Shown: positions 1-8,537, counted from the stretch's first letter. The stretch: 57,735 nucleotides of DNA from Lachnospiraceae bacterium (GCA_029068555.1 JAIECJ010000131.1:1-57735); one strand, 5' to 3'. Notes: a model not told the origin generated them from the letters alone. A program made the numbers and translations.

Positions 1-236
1 GTTCTGGTTGCAACGAATTCACCAAGCTTATGTCCAACCATATCTTCTGTTACATATACAGGCACATGCTTTCTTCCGTCATGAACTGCAATTGTGTGAC
101 CTACAAAAGAGGGGAAAATTGTAGAACGACGTGACCATGTCTTAATTACTGATTTATTTCCTGACGCATTCAAGGCATCAACCTTCTTTAAAAGGCTTGC
201 ATCTGCGAAAGGACCCTTTTTTAATGACCTTGCCAT
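1..236 (-). CDS. rpsS: 30S ribosomal protein S19 (3' end outside window)
   Basis: S19 binds 16S rRNA in the 30S head. The reading frame starts at the ATG at 236-234 and gives [19 protein letters not shown] at its N-terminus, the usual S19 opening, followed by the conserved [19 protein letters not shown] segment. The frame is open to the window edge. About 79 of the roughly 93 codons expected for S19 are present, so the C-terminal tail lies outside. It follows rplB by 57 bp in the standard S10-operon order and is presumably co-transcribed from the promoter upstream of rpsJ. Confidence 0.97.
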   Translation of the reverse strand, partial: MARSLKKGPFADASLLKKVDALNASGNKSVIKTWSRRSTIFPSFVGHTIAVHDGRKHVPVYVTEDMVGHKLGEFVATR

Positions 237-293
237 TAGGTAATTCCTCCTTGTTTTTATAATCGAAAACCGTTTGTCTGACGGCAAAGCGAT

Positions 294-1136
294 TTATTTA
301 ATCGCCCTGCCATCTCTTCTTCTTACGATAAGCTTGTTAGAAGCCTTCTTGCTCTTTCTTGTCTTCAGACCAAGTGCAGGCTTGCCCCAAGGTGTTGATG
401 GACCTGGTCTTCCGATACCAGTCTTACCTTCACCACCACCATGTGGATGATCATTCGGGTTCATAACAGAACCACGAACTGTAGGTCTGATGCCCATATG
501 GCGCTTACGTCCTGCTTTACCGATTTTGATAAGGTTATGGTCACCGTTACCTACCACACCGATAGACGCACGGCAGACGATAGGAACCATCCTCATCTCC
601 CCTGAAGGAAGTCTTAATGTGGCATATTTTCCTTCCTTAGCCATGAGCTGCGCACTGTTTCCTGCCGAGCGTACGAGCTGTCCACCCTTACCAGGATATA
701 ATTCAACATTGTGTACATTTGTACCGACAGGAATCTCCGAAAGAGGCAGACAGTTGCCGACTCTGATTTCCGCCTGAGATCCGTTCATGACTTTCATTCC
801 GTCTGTAAGTCCCTCTGGTGCAATAATATATGCCTTCTGACCATCTTCATAGCAAATCAGTGCAATATTTGCTGATCTGTTCGGATCATACTCAACACCG
901 ATAACCTTTGCTGCAATGCCATCTTTATTTCTCTTAAAGTCTATGATTCTATATTTCTGTCTATTTCCACCACCGTGATGTCTCACAGTAATCTTACCCT
1001 GATTATTACGTCCGGCATGTTTTTTCTTTGATTTACAAAGAGACTTTTCAGGAGTTTTCTTTGTAATCTCAGAGAAATCAGAACCGGTCATGTTTCTTCT
1101 TGAAGGTGTATATGGGTTATATTTTTTAATTCCCAT
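294..1136 (-). CDS. rplB: 50S ribosomal protein L2
   Basis: L2 is a core 50S protein near the peptidyl-transferase centre. The 280-residue product begins [20 protein letters not shown] and carries the conserved [15 protein letters not shown] segment and the C-terminal [14 protein letters not shown] motif with the functionally important histidines. The reading frame is open ten codons further upstream, but the ATG at 1136 is preceded by AAGGAG at good spacing and matches the family N-terminus, so this start was chosen. It sits between rplW and rpsS, as is usual. Confidence 0.98.
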   Translation of the reverse strand: MGIKKYNPYTPSRRNMTGSDFSEITKKTPEKSLCKSKKKHAGRNNQGKITVRHHGGGNRQKYRIIDFKRNKDGIAAKVIGVEYDPNRSANIALICYEDGQKAYIIAPEGLTDGMKVMNGSQAEIRVGNCLPLSEIPVGTNVHNVELYPGKGGQLVRSAGNSAQLMAKEGKYATLRLPSGEMRMVPIVCRASIGVVGNGDHNLIKIGKAGRKRHMGIRPTVRGSVMNPNDHPHGGGEGKTGIGRPGPSTPWGKPALGLKTRKSKKASNKLIVRRRDGRAIK

Positions 1137-1214
1137 GTTCGTTTCTCCTTTACCTTTTATTATCACACTTGATTGTGTATAGTTTCTATCGCTGCGGTAG
1201 CATTATCGGACCTC

Positions 1215-1514
1215 TTATAGGCCAGAGAATATCTCAATATCCTTGCTGTCCTCTGTCAACTGCACGATTGCTTTCTTCGTCTTGGCTGTCCTGCCATATA
1301 CCATTCCGCGTCTCTTCTTCTTGCCATCAAGATTCATTGTGTTCACTTTTGCAACCTTTGTTCCTTCAAACATCTTCTCGACAGCTTCTTTAATCTGAGA
1401 CTTGTTTGCTTCTGTGTGAACTAAGAATGTATATTTCTTCTCACCCATGCCAGCCATACTTTTCTCAGTAATAACCGGCTTAAGGATTACGTCATAATAC
1501 TTAATATCTGCCAT
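1215..1514 (-). CDS. rplW: 50S ribosomal protein L23
   Basis: L23 binds 23S rRNA at the exit-tunnel rim and is a docking site for trigger factor and SRP. The 99-residue product has the expected [19 protein letters not shown] opening and the K-rich [12 protein letters not shown] loop followed by KAIVQL. Its start codon overlaps the last base of rplD, which suggests translational coupling. Gene order and length are those of ordinary S10 operons. Confidence 0.97.
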   Translation of the reverse strand: MADIKYYDVILKPVITEKSMAGMGEKKYTFLVHTEANKSQIKEAVEKMFEGTKVAKVNTMNLDGKKKRRGMVYGRTAKTKKAIVQLTEDSKDIEIFSGL

Positions 1515-2134
1515 TATGCGTACACCTCCTCAATTGTCTTAACTGCATCCTTTGTAAGGATTACTGTGCCGCCCTTCATAACGTCATATACATTGATTGT
1601 ATTTGTCAACGCTGTCTGTACGTTGGGAAGGTTTCTTGCCGACATAACTACTTTCTCATCATTGTCATTCAGAACCACATAAGCCTTTGCAACGTTCAGG
1701 TTATCCATAACAGCCTTGAAGTTCTTTGTCTTAATCTCATCAAACTTAAGTTCGTCGATAACAATCAACTTGTTCTGCTGAACTCTGCTTGTGAGTGCAG
1801 ACTTAAGCGCTGTCCTCTTTTCTTTCTTGTTCATTTTGAAAGAATAATCTCTCGGAACCGGCGCAAACACTACTCCGCCGCCTGTCCACTGTGGAGCTCT
1901 TGTAGAACCCTGTCTTGCATGACCAGTTCCTTTCTGTCTCCAGGGTTTTCTTCCGCCGCCTGATACCTCAGAACGTGTCTTCGCCTTCTGAGTACCCTGA
2001 CGCTTATTTGCAAGCTGTTGAACTACTGCCATGTGTACTAAGTGTTCATTTACTTCTACACCAAAGACAGCGTCGCTCAAGTCGATTGTCTCAACTTCCT
2101 TGCCTTCCATATTATAAACAGATACTTTTGCCAT
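1514..2134 (-). CDS. rplD: 50S ribosomal protein L4
   Basis: L4 is a 50S protein whose extended loop lines the exit tunnel; in some bacteria it also represses its own S10 operon. The 206-residue product contains the diagnostic loop segment [19 protein letters not shown] followed by HARQGS and the [10 protein letters not shown] motif. It lies 42 bp after rplC and overlaps rplW by one base. If the long leader upstream of rpsJ is regulatory, L4 is the first candidate ligand (inference from other species). Confidence 0.98.
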   Translation of the reverse strand: MAKVSVYNMEGKEVETIDLSDAVFGVEVNEHLVHMAVVQQLANKRQGTQKAKTRSEVSGGGRKPWRQKGTGHARQGSTRAPQWTGGGVVFAPVPRDYSFKMNKKEKRTALKSALTSRVQQNKLIVIDELKFDEIKTKNFKAVMDNLNVAKAYVVLNDNDEKVVMSARNLPNVQTALTNTINVYDVMKGGTVILTKDAVKTIEEVYA

Positions 2135-2176
2135 CTGTATGGTCCTCCTTTCGTCCGCTCATCCCGCGAACCACTT

Positions 2177-2860
2177 TTACACATCTACTCTGGTAGTTTC
2201 TTTCAGTGTCACTAACGCCTTCTTCGGTCCAGGTACGGACCCCTTAACCAAAAGCAGGTTTTTATCAGCATCCACTCTCACAACTTCGAGATTCTGAACA
2301 GTCACCTTAACACATCCCATATGTCCTGGCATGCCCTTGCCCTTAAATACGCGGCTCGGTGATGAACAAGCACCATTTGAACCCTGATGACGATGGAACT
2401 TGGAACCATGTGCCATCGGCCCTCTATGCTGACCGTGTCTCTTGATTGCACCTTGGAAGCCTTTTCCCTTAGAAACAGCAGATGCATCAATCTTATCTCC
2501 CACTGCGAAGATATCAGCCTTAATTTCATTCCCCAATGCATATTCCTCTGCATTTTCAAATCTAAACTCTCTTACAAATCTCTTAGAAGAAACACCAGCC
2601 TTCTCAAAGTGACCCTTGAGCGCCTTGTTAACACCATGTCTGTGAATGACTTCTTTCTTTCCACCTTTATCCTTGTTAACAATTTTGTCCTTCTTATCCA
2701 CAAAACCAACCTGAACTGCTTTGTAGCCATCATTTTCCTCTGTCTTAACCTGTGTTACCACACATGGTCCAGCCTGAAGCACGGTTACAGGAATTAATGA
2801 ACCGTCTTCGTTGAAGATTTGAGTCATTCCGACTTTTGTAGCTAATATAGCTTTCTTCAT
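2177..2860 (-). CDS. rplC: 50S ribosomal protein L3
   Basis: L3 is an early 50S assembly protein. The 227-residue product starts [20 protein letters not shown], typical of bacterial L3, and has the [10 protein letters not shown] and [20 protein letters not shown] region around the conserved loop that reaches toward the peptidyl-transferase centre. It is the second gene of the S10 operon, 59 bp downstream of rpsJ, and uses the ATG at 2860 behind a GGAGG-like ribosome-binding site. Confidence 0.98.
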   Translation of the reverse strand: MKKAILATKVGMTQIFNEDGSLIPVTVLQAGPCVVTQVKTEENDGYKAVQVGFVDKKDKIVNKDKGGKKEVIHRHGVNKALKGHFEKAGVSSKRFVREFRFENAEEYALGNEIKADIFAVGDKIDASAVSKGKGFQGAIKRHGQHRGPMAHGSKFHRHQGSNGACSSPSRVFKGKGMPGHMGCVKVTVQNLEVVRVDADKNLLLVKGSVPGPKKALVTLKETTRVDV

Positions 2861-2919
2861 TTTCTTACCTCCATTTGTTCTACAGCGGAGCGAATCAATC
2901 GCTCATACTAGTAGAAGGC

Positions 2920-3237
2920 CTACTTGTTTTTCATTTTGATATCAATATAAACACCAGCCGGCATCTCTAATCTCTGCAGCGCATCCACAGTCTTAGGTGT
3001 CGGTGTGATGATATCGATCAGTCTCTTGTGCGTTCTCTGTTCGAACTGCTCTCTCGAATCCTTGTATTTGTGAACCGCCCTCAGAATCGTCACTACCTCT
3101 TTCTTGGTAGGAAGGGGAACTGGTCCGCTTACCTGTGATCCATTTTTCTTAACTGTTTCGATTATTTTTTTGGCAGATGCATCAACCAGCTGATGATCAT
3201 AAGCTTTTAATGTAATTCTCATTACCTGACTTGCCAT
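2920..3237 (-). CDS. rpsJ: 30S ribosomal protein S10
   Basis: S10 is a 30S head protein that doubles as the NusE antitermination factor. The 105-residue product shows the family pattern ([14 protein letters not shown] near the start, [16 protein letters not shown] in the middle, [18 protein letters not shown] toward the end). It is the first gene of the S10 operon here. AGGAGG lies 12 nt before the ATG, a little farther than average, immediately downstream of a long structured leader. The next gene upstream (3762) points the other way, so the operon promoter must lie in the 3238-3760 gap. Confidence 0.98.
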   Translation of the reverse strand: MASQVMRITLKAYDHQLVDASAKKIIETVKKNGSQVSGPVPLPTKKEVVTILRAVHKYKDSREQFEQRTHKRLIDIITPTPKTVDALQRLEMPAGVYIDIKMKNK

Positions 3238-3500
3238 AAAAAAAGTCGCCTCCTTTTCGCACTTTTTATGAATAAGTACGACAAGCGGTGACTGTACACT
3301 CCTCCGTGTGTGTCATGCTGTTTCTCTCATACGAGCCCATCTGCTCCCCATATCCATTACAATCCACACATCGTTTATTACTTTGTACAGTGACTTGTCG
3401 CCAGTTTCCTAACTTGACATTCGCTCCGCGGAAAAACCTGCTCTACACACTTTTCTATATAGGCAGCAACCTCACGTTTCATCGCTATCATGTCACAGCA
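3238..3500 (-). promoter_or_regulatory. long structured 5' leader of the S10 operon
   Basis: The stretch between the predicted promoter and rpsJ holds no gene. In the transcript the segment encoded by 3384-3400 can pair with the one encoded by 3280-3299. The pairing combines 7 bp (CGACAAG with CTTGTCG) and 8 bp (ACTGTACA with TGTACAGT) around a small internal loop, enclosing about 84 nt. The 3' arm ends some 25 nt before the AGGAGG of rpsJ, so the fold could affect translation initiation or readthrough. S10-operon leaders controlled by L4 are known in other bacteria; that this is one is inference. No U-tract terminator was seen inside it. Confidence 0.5.
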
Positions 3501-3506
3501 ATTAGT

Positions 3507-3535
3507 AGTATATCGTAGCATTATCGCTTTTGCAA
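3507..3535 (-). promoter_or_regulatory. predicted S10 operon promoter
   Basis: On the minus strand TTGCAA (3530-3535) and TATACT (3507-3512) are separated by 17 bp, a good sigma-A type match with 5 of 6 bases in the -10. An A/T-rich tract lies just upstream. Transcription would start near 3500 and give a leader of roughly 260 nt before rpsJ. Confidence 0.6.
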
Positions 3536-3664
3536 GCTTTTTTTGTGATTTTATTGTTTTTTTTTGCGAACAATCTTGTTTCTCTTTGCTGTTCCGTAGT
3601 ATACTTGTTGTACTTCTTGTAAATTTTAAATGAAAAAGATGCGTGCACAGCGTACTCATCCAGC

Positions 3665-3718
3665 AAAAAGCGCCGCTTTTTGCCTAAATAATTTACGCTG
3701 TTGTATTTTCCTGTAAAG
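3665..3718 (+). repeat. short intergenic repeat, copy 1
   Basis: A segment of about 54 bp matches 7878-7930 in the same orientation at most positions. It starts with a small hairpin (GCAAAAAGC-GCC-GCTTTTTGC at 3663-3683), followed by AATAATTTACGCTGT and ending in TGTAAAG. It lies just upstream of the methyltransferase gene at 3762. It may be a dispersed intergenic element; no function is visible. Confidence 0.5.
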
Positions 3719-3761
3719 TGAAAATGCAATTTGAGCGTGCATTAGAAAGGACCAAATCATT

Positions 3762-4673
3762 ATGTGGATTGCAGACAACTGGAAGGACTATGAGGTGATA
3801 GATACTTCCTCCGGCGAAAAGCTGGAACGGTGGGGAGGCTATATGCTGGTAAGACCCGACCCACAGGTAATATGGAATACCCCCAAGGAACATCATGCAT
3901 GGAAAAAGCCAAACGGACACTATCACAGAAGTTCTAAAGGCGGCGGCGAATGGGAATTTTTCAGGCTTCCCCAGGAATGGGACATAACATATAGCAATAA
4001 GAATAACCGGAACCTTACATTTCATCTAAAGCCGTTTAGCTTTAAGCACACTGGTCTTTTTCCCGAACAGGCTGTCAACTGGGACTGGTTTTCTTCTATA
4101 ATAATGGAGACGTTAAAAAACAATCCCTCCCGCGAGATAAAAGTGCTGAATCTTTTTGCTTATACCGGCGGCGCCACTTTGAGCGCTGCCGCTGCCGGCG
4201 CCCATGTAACGCATGTGGATGCTTCTAAAGGCATGGTCGGATGGGCAAAGGAAAACGCTGCGGCATCTGGTCTTGCCAATGCGCCTGTCCGATGGCTCGT
4301 GGATGACTGCGTAAAGTTTGTGGAGCGTGAGATTCGGCGCGGAAACACTTACGACGCAGTCATTATGGATCCTCCGTCTTACGGAAGAGGTCCCAAGGGT
4401 GAAATTTGGAAAATTGAGGACTCCATTTTTCCATTTATAGAGCTTACGGCTAAAGTTCTGGGCAGTGATCCGCTTTTCTTTCTGATTAATTCCTATACAA
4501 CGGGACTTCAGCCCGCGGTTCTGACCTATATGCTTGAAACTGTCATTGTCCCCAAATGCGGCGGACATGTGTGTTCTTCCGAAATCGGGCTTCCTGTCTC
4601 ATCAAACGGTCTTGTTCTCCCCTGCGGCGCCAGCGGGCGCTGGACTGCCAAACACGCTCTAGCGCGTGTTTGA
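3762..4673 (+). CDS. class I SAM-dependent methyltransferase (RlmI/RlmK-like)
   Basis: A 303-residue protein with a Rossmann-type methyltransferase fold: motif I region VLNLFAYTGGATLSAAAAG near residues 127-145, then an acidic VDASKGMVGWAKENA strand-helix, and motif IV DPPSYGRGPKGE near residues 203-214. The DPPxYG motif is typical of the large-subunit rRNA m5C/m2G methyltransferase relatives (RlmI, RlmK C-terminal domain), so the substrate is probably rRNA, but this is inference. AAAGGA precedes the ATG. The gene is monocistronic, divergent from the S10 operon, and ends at a strong terminator. The last codons form an inverted repeat (AAACACGC and GCGTGTTT) around the stop. Confidence 0.85.
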   Translation: MWIADNWKDYEVIDTSSGEKLERWGGYMLVRPDPQVIWNTPKEHHAWKKPNGHYHRSSKGGGEWEFFRLPQEWDITYSNKNNRNLTFHLKPFSFKHTGLFPEQAVNWDWFSSIIMETLKNNPSREIKVLNLFAYTGGATLSAAAAGAHVTHVDASKGMVGWAKENAAASGLANAPVRWLVDDCVKFVEREIRRGNTYDAVIMDPPSYGRGPKGEIWKIEDSIFPFIELTAKVLGSDPLFFLINSYTTGLQPAVLTYMLETVIVPKCGGHVCSSEIGLPVSSNGLVLPCGASGRWTAKHALARV

Positions 4674-4731
4674 AATATCATTCCTGCCTCCTGCTGACAA
4701 TTTTCACCTAGGTGCCCGTGTGCATAAAATG

Positions 4732-4764
4732 AAAAACCGACAGATTAAATCCCTGTCGGTTTTT
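4732..4764. terminator. bidirectional intrinsic terminator
   Basis: AAAAACCGACAG and CTGTCGGTTTTT form a 12-bp stem around a 9-nt loop, with a T run on each strand. It lies between two convergent genes (ending at 4673 and 4799) and should stop transcription from both sides. Confidence 0.9.
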
Positions 4765-4798
4765 GGCTGTAAAATACACGATTTCACCAATATACGCT

Positions 4799-5197
4799 TT
4801 AATAGTAACCAGTAGAACCCACCATAGATAAGAATACAGCGCCATATGTAGCAACAAACACGATCATCAACACAATACTAATCAGCGCCCACACGAGCAT
4901 CGCCTTAAAGTAATTGGACTTACTTTTCTTTGTTCCGGAACCAAATGCCCATACAAACATCATAATGATATTCAGACAGGGAATACACAAGATAAGTGTT
5001 GTCACCATCCAGTCCGCAAAGCTTACAGGCTCCTCAAGCTCCGTGTCTGCGGACTGATAGGGCTGTTGCTGCTGATACTGCTGCTGGTATGGCTGCTGAT
5101 AAGGCTGCTGGTAATTCTGATAGGGCTGCTGCTGATAAGGCTGCCCCTGATCACCATTCTGATTTCCCTGGTTTAATAAATTATTGTTGTCCATCAA
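4799..5197 (-). CDS. small membrane protein with Q/P/Y-rich cytoplasmic tail
   Basis: A 132-residue protein. Residues 1-50 are a low-complexity tail of repeated YQQP units (for example QQQPYQNYQQPYQQPYQQQ). Two hydrophobic segments follow, around residues 62-85 (TTLILCIPCLNIIMMFVWAF) and 102-130. The layout resembles small two-TM CD225/DUF4190-like proteins of Firmicutes, whose function is unknown. GGAGGGAG precedes the ATG by 6 nt. The neighbour upstream encodes a DUF2752 protein, with the MITE-like repeat between them. A weak possible promoter lies at 5246-5275 (TTGCAC, 18 bp, TAAGAT). The assignment is by layout only. Confidence 0.7.
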   Translation of the reverse strand: MMDNNNLLNQGNQNGDQGQPYQQQPYQNYQQPYQQPYQQQYQQQQPYQSADTELEEPVSFADWMVTTLILCIPCLNIIMMFVWAFGSGTKKSKSNYFKAMLVWALISIVLMIVFVATYGAVFLSMVGSTGYY

Positions 5198-5314
5198 TAT
5201 CTCCCTCCGATAATTCGTTGAATAAAATAATAAGTCTCACGCTTAATCTTACCACAAAGAAATACTTTTGTGCAACACATATCGACATTTTTCAGTATAC
5301 AAAATACTGGCAGC

Positions 5315-5457
5315 GTTACAATTCACACCAACGCCAGTTTTCATCAGCTTATAAGTTATTGAGGTGTGAATTATAACAGATTTTGCACACAAAATGCTAA
5401 AAGGCAAGCATTTTGGCGCATGATTCCCACTACTTTGGCGTTGGTGTGAATTGTAAC
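5315..5457 (+). mobile_element. MITE-like inverted-repeat element, copy A
   Basis: A 143-bp non-coding unit bounded by perfect 22-bp terminal inverted repeats (5315-5336 and 5436-5457; outer sequence GTTACAATTCACACC). It is flanked on both sides by the exact octamer CTGGCAGC (5307-5314 and 5458-5465), which looks like an 8-bp target-site duplication. Inside are a second imperfect GGTGTGAATTATAAC end and a small hairpin (AAAATGC and GCATTTT). A nearly identical core recurs in the opposite orientation at 18219-18357. There is no coding capacity, so mobilisation in trans is inferred. Confidence 0.8.
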
Positions 5458-5468
5458 CTGGCAGCGAT

Positions 5469-5912
5469 TTAAAACATGCGCAAAATATTATTTCTGTAAT
5501 ATACCATCGGCGGAGCGCCTGGAAAACAATTTATCATACGATATATGTACACAGCAAGCGTGACAGCACACACAATACCCAGCCACAAATATGTACTTTT
5601 TTTATATGTGGAGTATACATATCTGTTCCAGAAAAACCAGAGCAGAAAAGCAATCCATACCGGGGCCGCCGGATTGAGTTTCATTCCCCTGGCAAACTGT
5701 CCTGTCAAAATACAGAACACAGCCCGCGTCATCCCGCATCCTGCACATGGAAATCCCGTGAGAATCAGCTGTGGACAGAATGCACCGAACAATGCCCTTG
5801 CAGCCACATTGTAAACTGCAATGAAGAAAATTGCAACGCGGAAATCCTTTATATCCATCCATATTTTTGCTAAAACAGTCTGTATCTTTCTGAAAATCTT
5901 TTCCGCCATCAT
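5469..5912 (-). CDS. DUF2752 family membrane protein
   Basis: A 147-residue protein with hydrophobic segments around residues 25-45, 85-100 and 108-128. The central motif LTGFPCAGCGMTRAVFC (about residues 51-67) is the Cys-containing signature of DUF2752, a family of small membrane proteins of unknown function. It starts at adjacent ATG codons behind GGGCGGG. Downstream lies a MITE-like repeat and then the two-TM protein gene; upstream, 63 bp away, is the DUF4173-type protein gene on the same strand. Confidence 0.8.
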   Translation of the reverse strand: MMAEKIFRKIQTVLAKIWMDIKDFRVAIFFIAVYNVAARALFGAFCPQLILTGFPCAGCGMTRAVFCILTGQFARGMKLNPAAPVWIAFLLWFFWNRYVYSTYKKSTYLWLGIVCAVTLAVYIYRMINCFPGAPPMVYYRNNILRMF

Positions 5913-5975
5913 CCCGCCCTGTTTTCCTAAATTCTTTTTACAAATACTTTTTTCACCATACTAACTGTTTTCCTG

Positions 5976-7580
5976 TTAAATGTCAATCCTGTGAGCGGCA
6001 TAAGCCCTTGAAAAATTGAACTTTCTAAATCCTAACAATCCGTCTGTCTGTTTTTGGTACTTCTCCACCCGCTTATAGTAGATGCTGCTCCTGTCATTAT
6101 AGATATCTTCAGGAAGTGCGGCAGCGGCGTCAAGGGAAAGCTGTCTCCTAAGATAATAGCTGTCATATGCCTGACCCTCCTCGCTTGTCTGAATATTATA
6201 GGAAGCTATCCAGTAATCAGGATGAGCCGCCGAGAACGTAAGCCACCCCACTGTCACGATAATTATACCGTATCGAAAAAGTGAAAAATCCATATCGTGA
6301 ATATAAATCAGAACCCCTGTCATAATCAGCGCTGTCATAACCAGCACCCACAGGACAAACAGCCGCAGGAATGTAAGCTGATAACTTGAAATATACAGTA
6401 TCATTCTATAGGCGCTTGACAGTATCATGACATATGTGCATCCGCATATAATGGTCAACAATATCTTGAGCATAGCAGAATTTTTAAAGTATGCGAGTGT
6501 AAGCAGCACAAGCAATATATTGAACAGGCTGACAAATACGAGTTCAAAAAAACCGGATCTTGCATAGGAAGCATAGGTATATCCTTCAGGAAGGCTCATT
6601 TTTCCAAGGAAAAGGCCAAATATCTGTATGCTCGAAAACAACAAGTATATCACACACATTATGGCGTTCACGGTCACTGCGATGTAGGTGTCCAGATTTG
6701 CCTTATCCCTTACAGCCATATCATTTCTGTTTTTTGTCGTCTGCGGCTCCATGTTATATGCAAAGAATCCATAGCAGACCGCGCCGGAAAGCGCAATGCT
6801 GCATGCAAGCTTTATGATTGTCCCTGTACTTTCATACACGCTGGCATCTAATGAAAAAGTCAACACATCGCATATCAGCTTAAAAAATACTGCATCCGCG
6901 CTTGCAAGCAATATCATGATAAATGCAGCAACCGGCACCGCGATAGAGAATCCGATTGCCACAGACATCAGAATACGCCTGCGATTCGCCCTTCCGCTCT
7001 CCTGCTCTTTGTCCATATGTCCCAGACGCCACGCCGCCATCATATCCCCTACCGAGGAGAACATGCTGTAAATACTGCCAAAACACATGGTCATGCCGCC
7101 TTTGAAATATGCGGCGATACTCCACCCTGTAAGATCATGCCAGTACTGTAGCAACAGTATACCCAAAAGAACTGACATAAGCATTTTGTTGAAAAATATT
7201 AATATAGCAGAATCTGTAGTGCAGTTTAATGCACCTGCAAATACGATAGATATGATTAAAAAATTTTTATGAAAATGTTCTTTCACATTTTCTTTTCTGG
7301 CGTCTGCGGAGCTGCTCTCTAGTTTTCTGGTAAAGAAGCCAAAAAACAAGAGGGTTCCGCCTGCGAAAAAAGGGTATGTGATTCCCGACGCATTGTGGTA
7401 CAGGCAGAACGTATAAAACAATGCATAGAGAAAACTGCCAACACCAAATGTCTGAAACCGTTTTTGTTTCTTCTTCATTTTATTCATCTTTTCCTCCTGT
7501 GCTGCCAAATTATTGATTGGCTGTACAGGTATCAAAACCTGCTGACTCAGCGGTTCTTGCGCAATCATATTGTTATCCAT
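5976..7580 (-). CDS. DUF4173/DUF4153-type polytopic membrane protein
   Basis: A 534-residue protein with about a dozen hydrophobic segments between residues 45 and 450, and a C-terminal soluble part containing HPDYWIASYNI, the kind of motif seen at the end of DUF4173/DUF4153 proteins. The N-terminal 40 residues are polar and charged. GGGAGG lies 7 nt before the ATG. It is the last gene of a DUF2975, HTH, DUF4173 set on the minus strand (48 bp after the HTH gene), suggesting co-regulation by that small regulator. The biochemical role is not known. Confidence 0.75.
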   Translation of the reverse strand: MDNNMIAQEPLSQQVLIPVQPINNLAAQEEKMNKMKKKQKRFQTFGVGSFLYALFYTFCLYHNASGITYPFFAGGTLLFFGFFTRKLESSSADARKENVKEHFHKNFLIISIVFAGALNCTTDSAILIFFNKMLMSVLLGILLLQYWHDLTGWSIAAYFKGGMTMCFGSIYSMFSSVGDMMAAWRLGHMDKEQESGRANRRRILMSVAIGFSIAVPVAAFIMILLASADAVFFKLICDVLTFSLDASVYESTGTIIKLACSIALSGAVCYGFFAYNMEPQTTKNRNDMAVRDKANLDTYIAVTVNAIMCVIYLLFSSIQIFGLFLGKMSLPEGYTYASYARSGFFELVFVSLFNILLVLLTLAYFKNSAMLKILLTIICGCTYVMILSSAYRMILYISSYQLTFLRLFVLWVLVMTALIMTGVLIYIHDMDFSLFRYGIIIVTVGWLTFSAAHPDYWIASYNIQTSEEGQAYDSYYLRRQLSLDAAAALPEDIYNDRSSIYYKRVEKYQKQTDGLLGFRKFNFSRAYAAHRIDI

Positions 7581-7628
7581 CTAAAATCCTCCCTTTCTAA
7601 ATCCTATAAAATATACATCTGTAAATGT

Positions 7629-7859
7629 TTACTCACTCCTGTCATCTGGTTCCTCTGTCTCCACATATTCCAGTATATCCCCCGGCTGGCACCGGAGCGC
7701 CTTGCAGATTGCATCAAGCGTGGAAAGCCTTACTGCCCTCGCCTTATTGTTTTTGAGAATCGACAGATTTGCGAGCGTGATATCCACGTCCTTTGCAAGC
7801 TCTGTAAGTCCAACCTTTCTCTTCGCCATCATTACATCAAGATTTATAATTATCGCCAT
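7629..7859 (-). CDS. small XRE-family HTH regulator (YozG-like)
   Basis: A 76-residue single-domain DNA-binding protein. MAIIINLDVMMAKRKVGLTE is followed by a helix-turn-helix (LAKDVDITLANLSILKNNKA) and a C-terminal ALRCQPGDILEY tail, the layout of the YozG-type Cro/CI proteins. These small regulators are usually encoded next to DUF2975 proteins, as here (81 bp downstream of the DUF2975 gene). It may bind the palindrome at 8491-8507 upstream of the operon, which is inference. Confidence 0.9.
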   Translation of the reverse strand: MAIIINLDVMMAKRKVGLTELAKDVDITLANLSILKNNKARAVRLSTLDAICKALRCQPGDILEYVETEEPDDRSE

Positions 7860-7877
7860 TGTTACCTTGCCTTTCTA

Positions 7878-7930
7878 AAAAAGCTTCGCTTTTTGTCTTA
7901 ATAATTTACACTGTCACAATTTCTATAAAG
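7878..7930 (+). repeat. short intergenic repeat, copy 2
   Basis: This matches the repeat at 3665-3718 in the same orientation. It begins with the hairpin AAAAAGC-TTC-GCTTTTT, shares AATAATTTACACTGT, and ends with TATAAAG. It occupies almost the whole gap between the HTH gene and the DUF2975 gene, so it is transcribed as part of that operon's mRNA on the opposite strand. Confidence 0.5.
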
Positions 7931-7940
7931 CAAAAAACAA

Positions 7941-8402
7941 TTATATTGTCAGGTCATTTTCCAGTTTGTACTCTACTGCCCTGTCAAACACAAATGCAAG
8001 CACCTTGCTGAAAAGCCCTGCAATTATAAATACCAGTACCAATACCAGCATGGCAATTGTCATATAGAGCACTGTCCGCAGCAGGCAGATCGCAGCAATC
8101 ACAAAGCTATATGTCCCCATCCTTTGCAGGCTTACCACATTATCTTTCACAAAGCAGTCATCGTTCAAAACAGTGCGGAACATTTTCCTTAGTTCGCCAA
8201 GTATCAGGCATGCCAGCATGCCCAGTACAAAATAGATCACAATAATCTCTGTATAACGCCCTTCAAAATCATGAAAATCAAAAAAATCCAAAATTTTCTG
8301 CACCACCCCCGGCAGAGGAAGCATCAGTGTCACAATAATCCCTGTAAAGTACATTATATCAAGCATATACTTTGTAAAAACAATAACAGTCGCTTGTTTC
8401 AT
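7941..8402 (-). CDS. DUF2975 family membrane protein
   Basis: A 153-residue protein with four hydrophobic segments (about residues 8-32, 52-68, 98-115 and 118-138). The motif LGELRKMFRTVLNDDCFVKDN (split here as LGELRKMFRTV then LNDDCFVKDNV) between the second and third segments is the family hallmark of DUF2975. The function is unknown; such proteins pair with YozG-type HTH regulators in many Firmicutes. It is the first gene of the operon, with AGGATGG before the ATG. Confidence 0.85.
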   Translation of the reverse strand: MKQATVIVFTKYMLDIMYFTGIIVTLMLPLPGVVQKILDFFDFHDFEGRYTEIIVIYFVLGMLACLILGELRKMFRTVLNDDCFVKDNVVSLQRMGTYSFVIAAICLLRTVLYMTIAMLVLVLVFIIAGLFSKVLAFVFDRAVEYKLENDLTI

Positions 8403-8490
8403 ATTTATCCATCCTTTTCATTTTTTAATCGTTTTCCGGAAATTTTGTATTTATATCGTATCACTTATTTCATTGAATAGCAATAATTTT

Positions 8491-8507
8491 TTATTGAAAT
8501 TCAATAA
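8491..8507. promoter_or_regulatory. candidate operator palindrome of the DUF2975-HTH operon
   Basis: TTATTGAA-A-TTCAATAA is a perfect 8+8 bp palindrome about 90 bp upstream of the DUF2975 start codon. Related half-sites (ATTGAATAG, TTATTG) lie nearby. The YozG-like HTH protein two genes away is the natural candidate ligand. No convincing sigma-A promoter was picked out beside it. Confidence 0.35.
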
Positions 8508-8537
8508 ATTTTTATTGTGACAGTTGAATAAGGCATC

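Noticed and set aside
490-1393. Plus-strand open frames inside the ribosomal genes and similar antisense frames elsewhere
   Set aside because: They overlap strongly conserved genes on the other strand, lack ribosome-binding sites and have no recognisable motifs.
3238-3500. T-box or known metabolite riboswitch in the rpsJ leader
   Set aside because: No T-box consensus, no antiterminator/terminator pair and no known aptamer motif were found; only a long-range stem is supported.
4650-4674. Inverted repeat AAACACGC and GCGTGTTT as a terminator
   Set aside because: It lies over the last codons and stop of the methyltransferase and has no T run; the real terminator with T runs is 60 bp further on.
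5053-5160. Short tandem repeats resembling a repeat array
   Set aside because: These are in-frame YQQP-type codon repeats in the tail of the small membrane protein; there are no spacers, so not CRISPR or a non-coding repeat.
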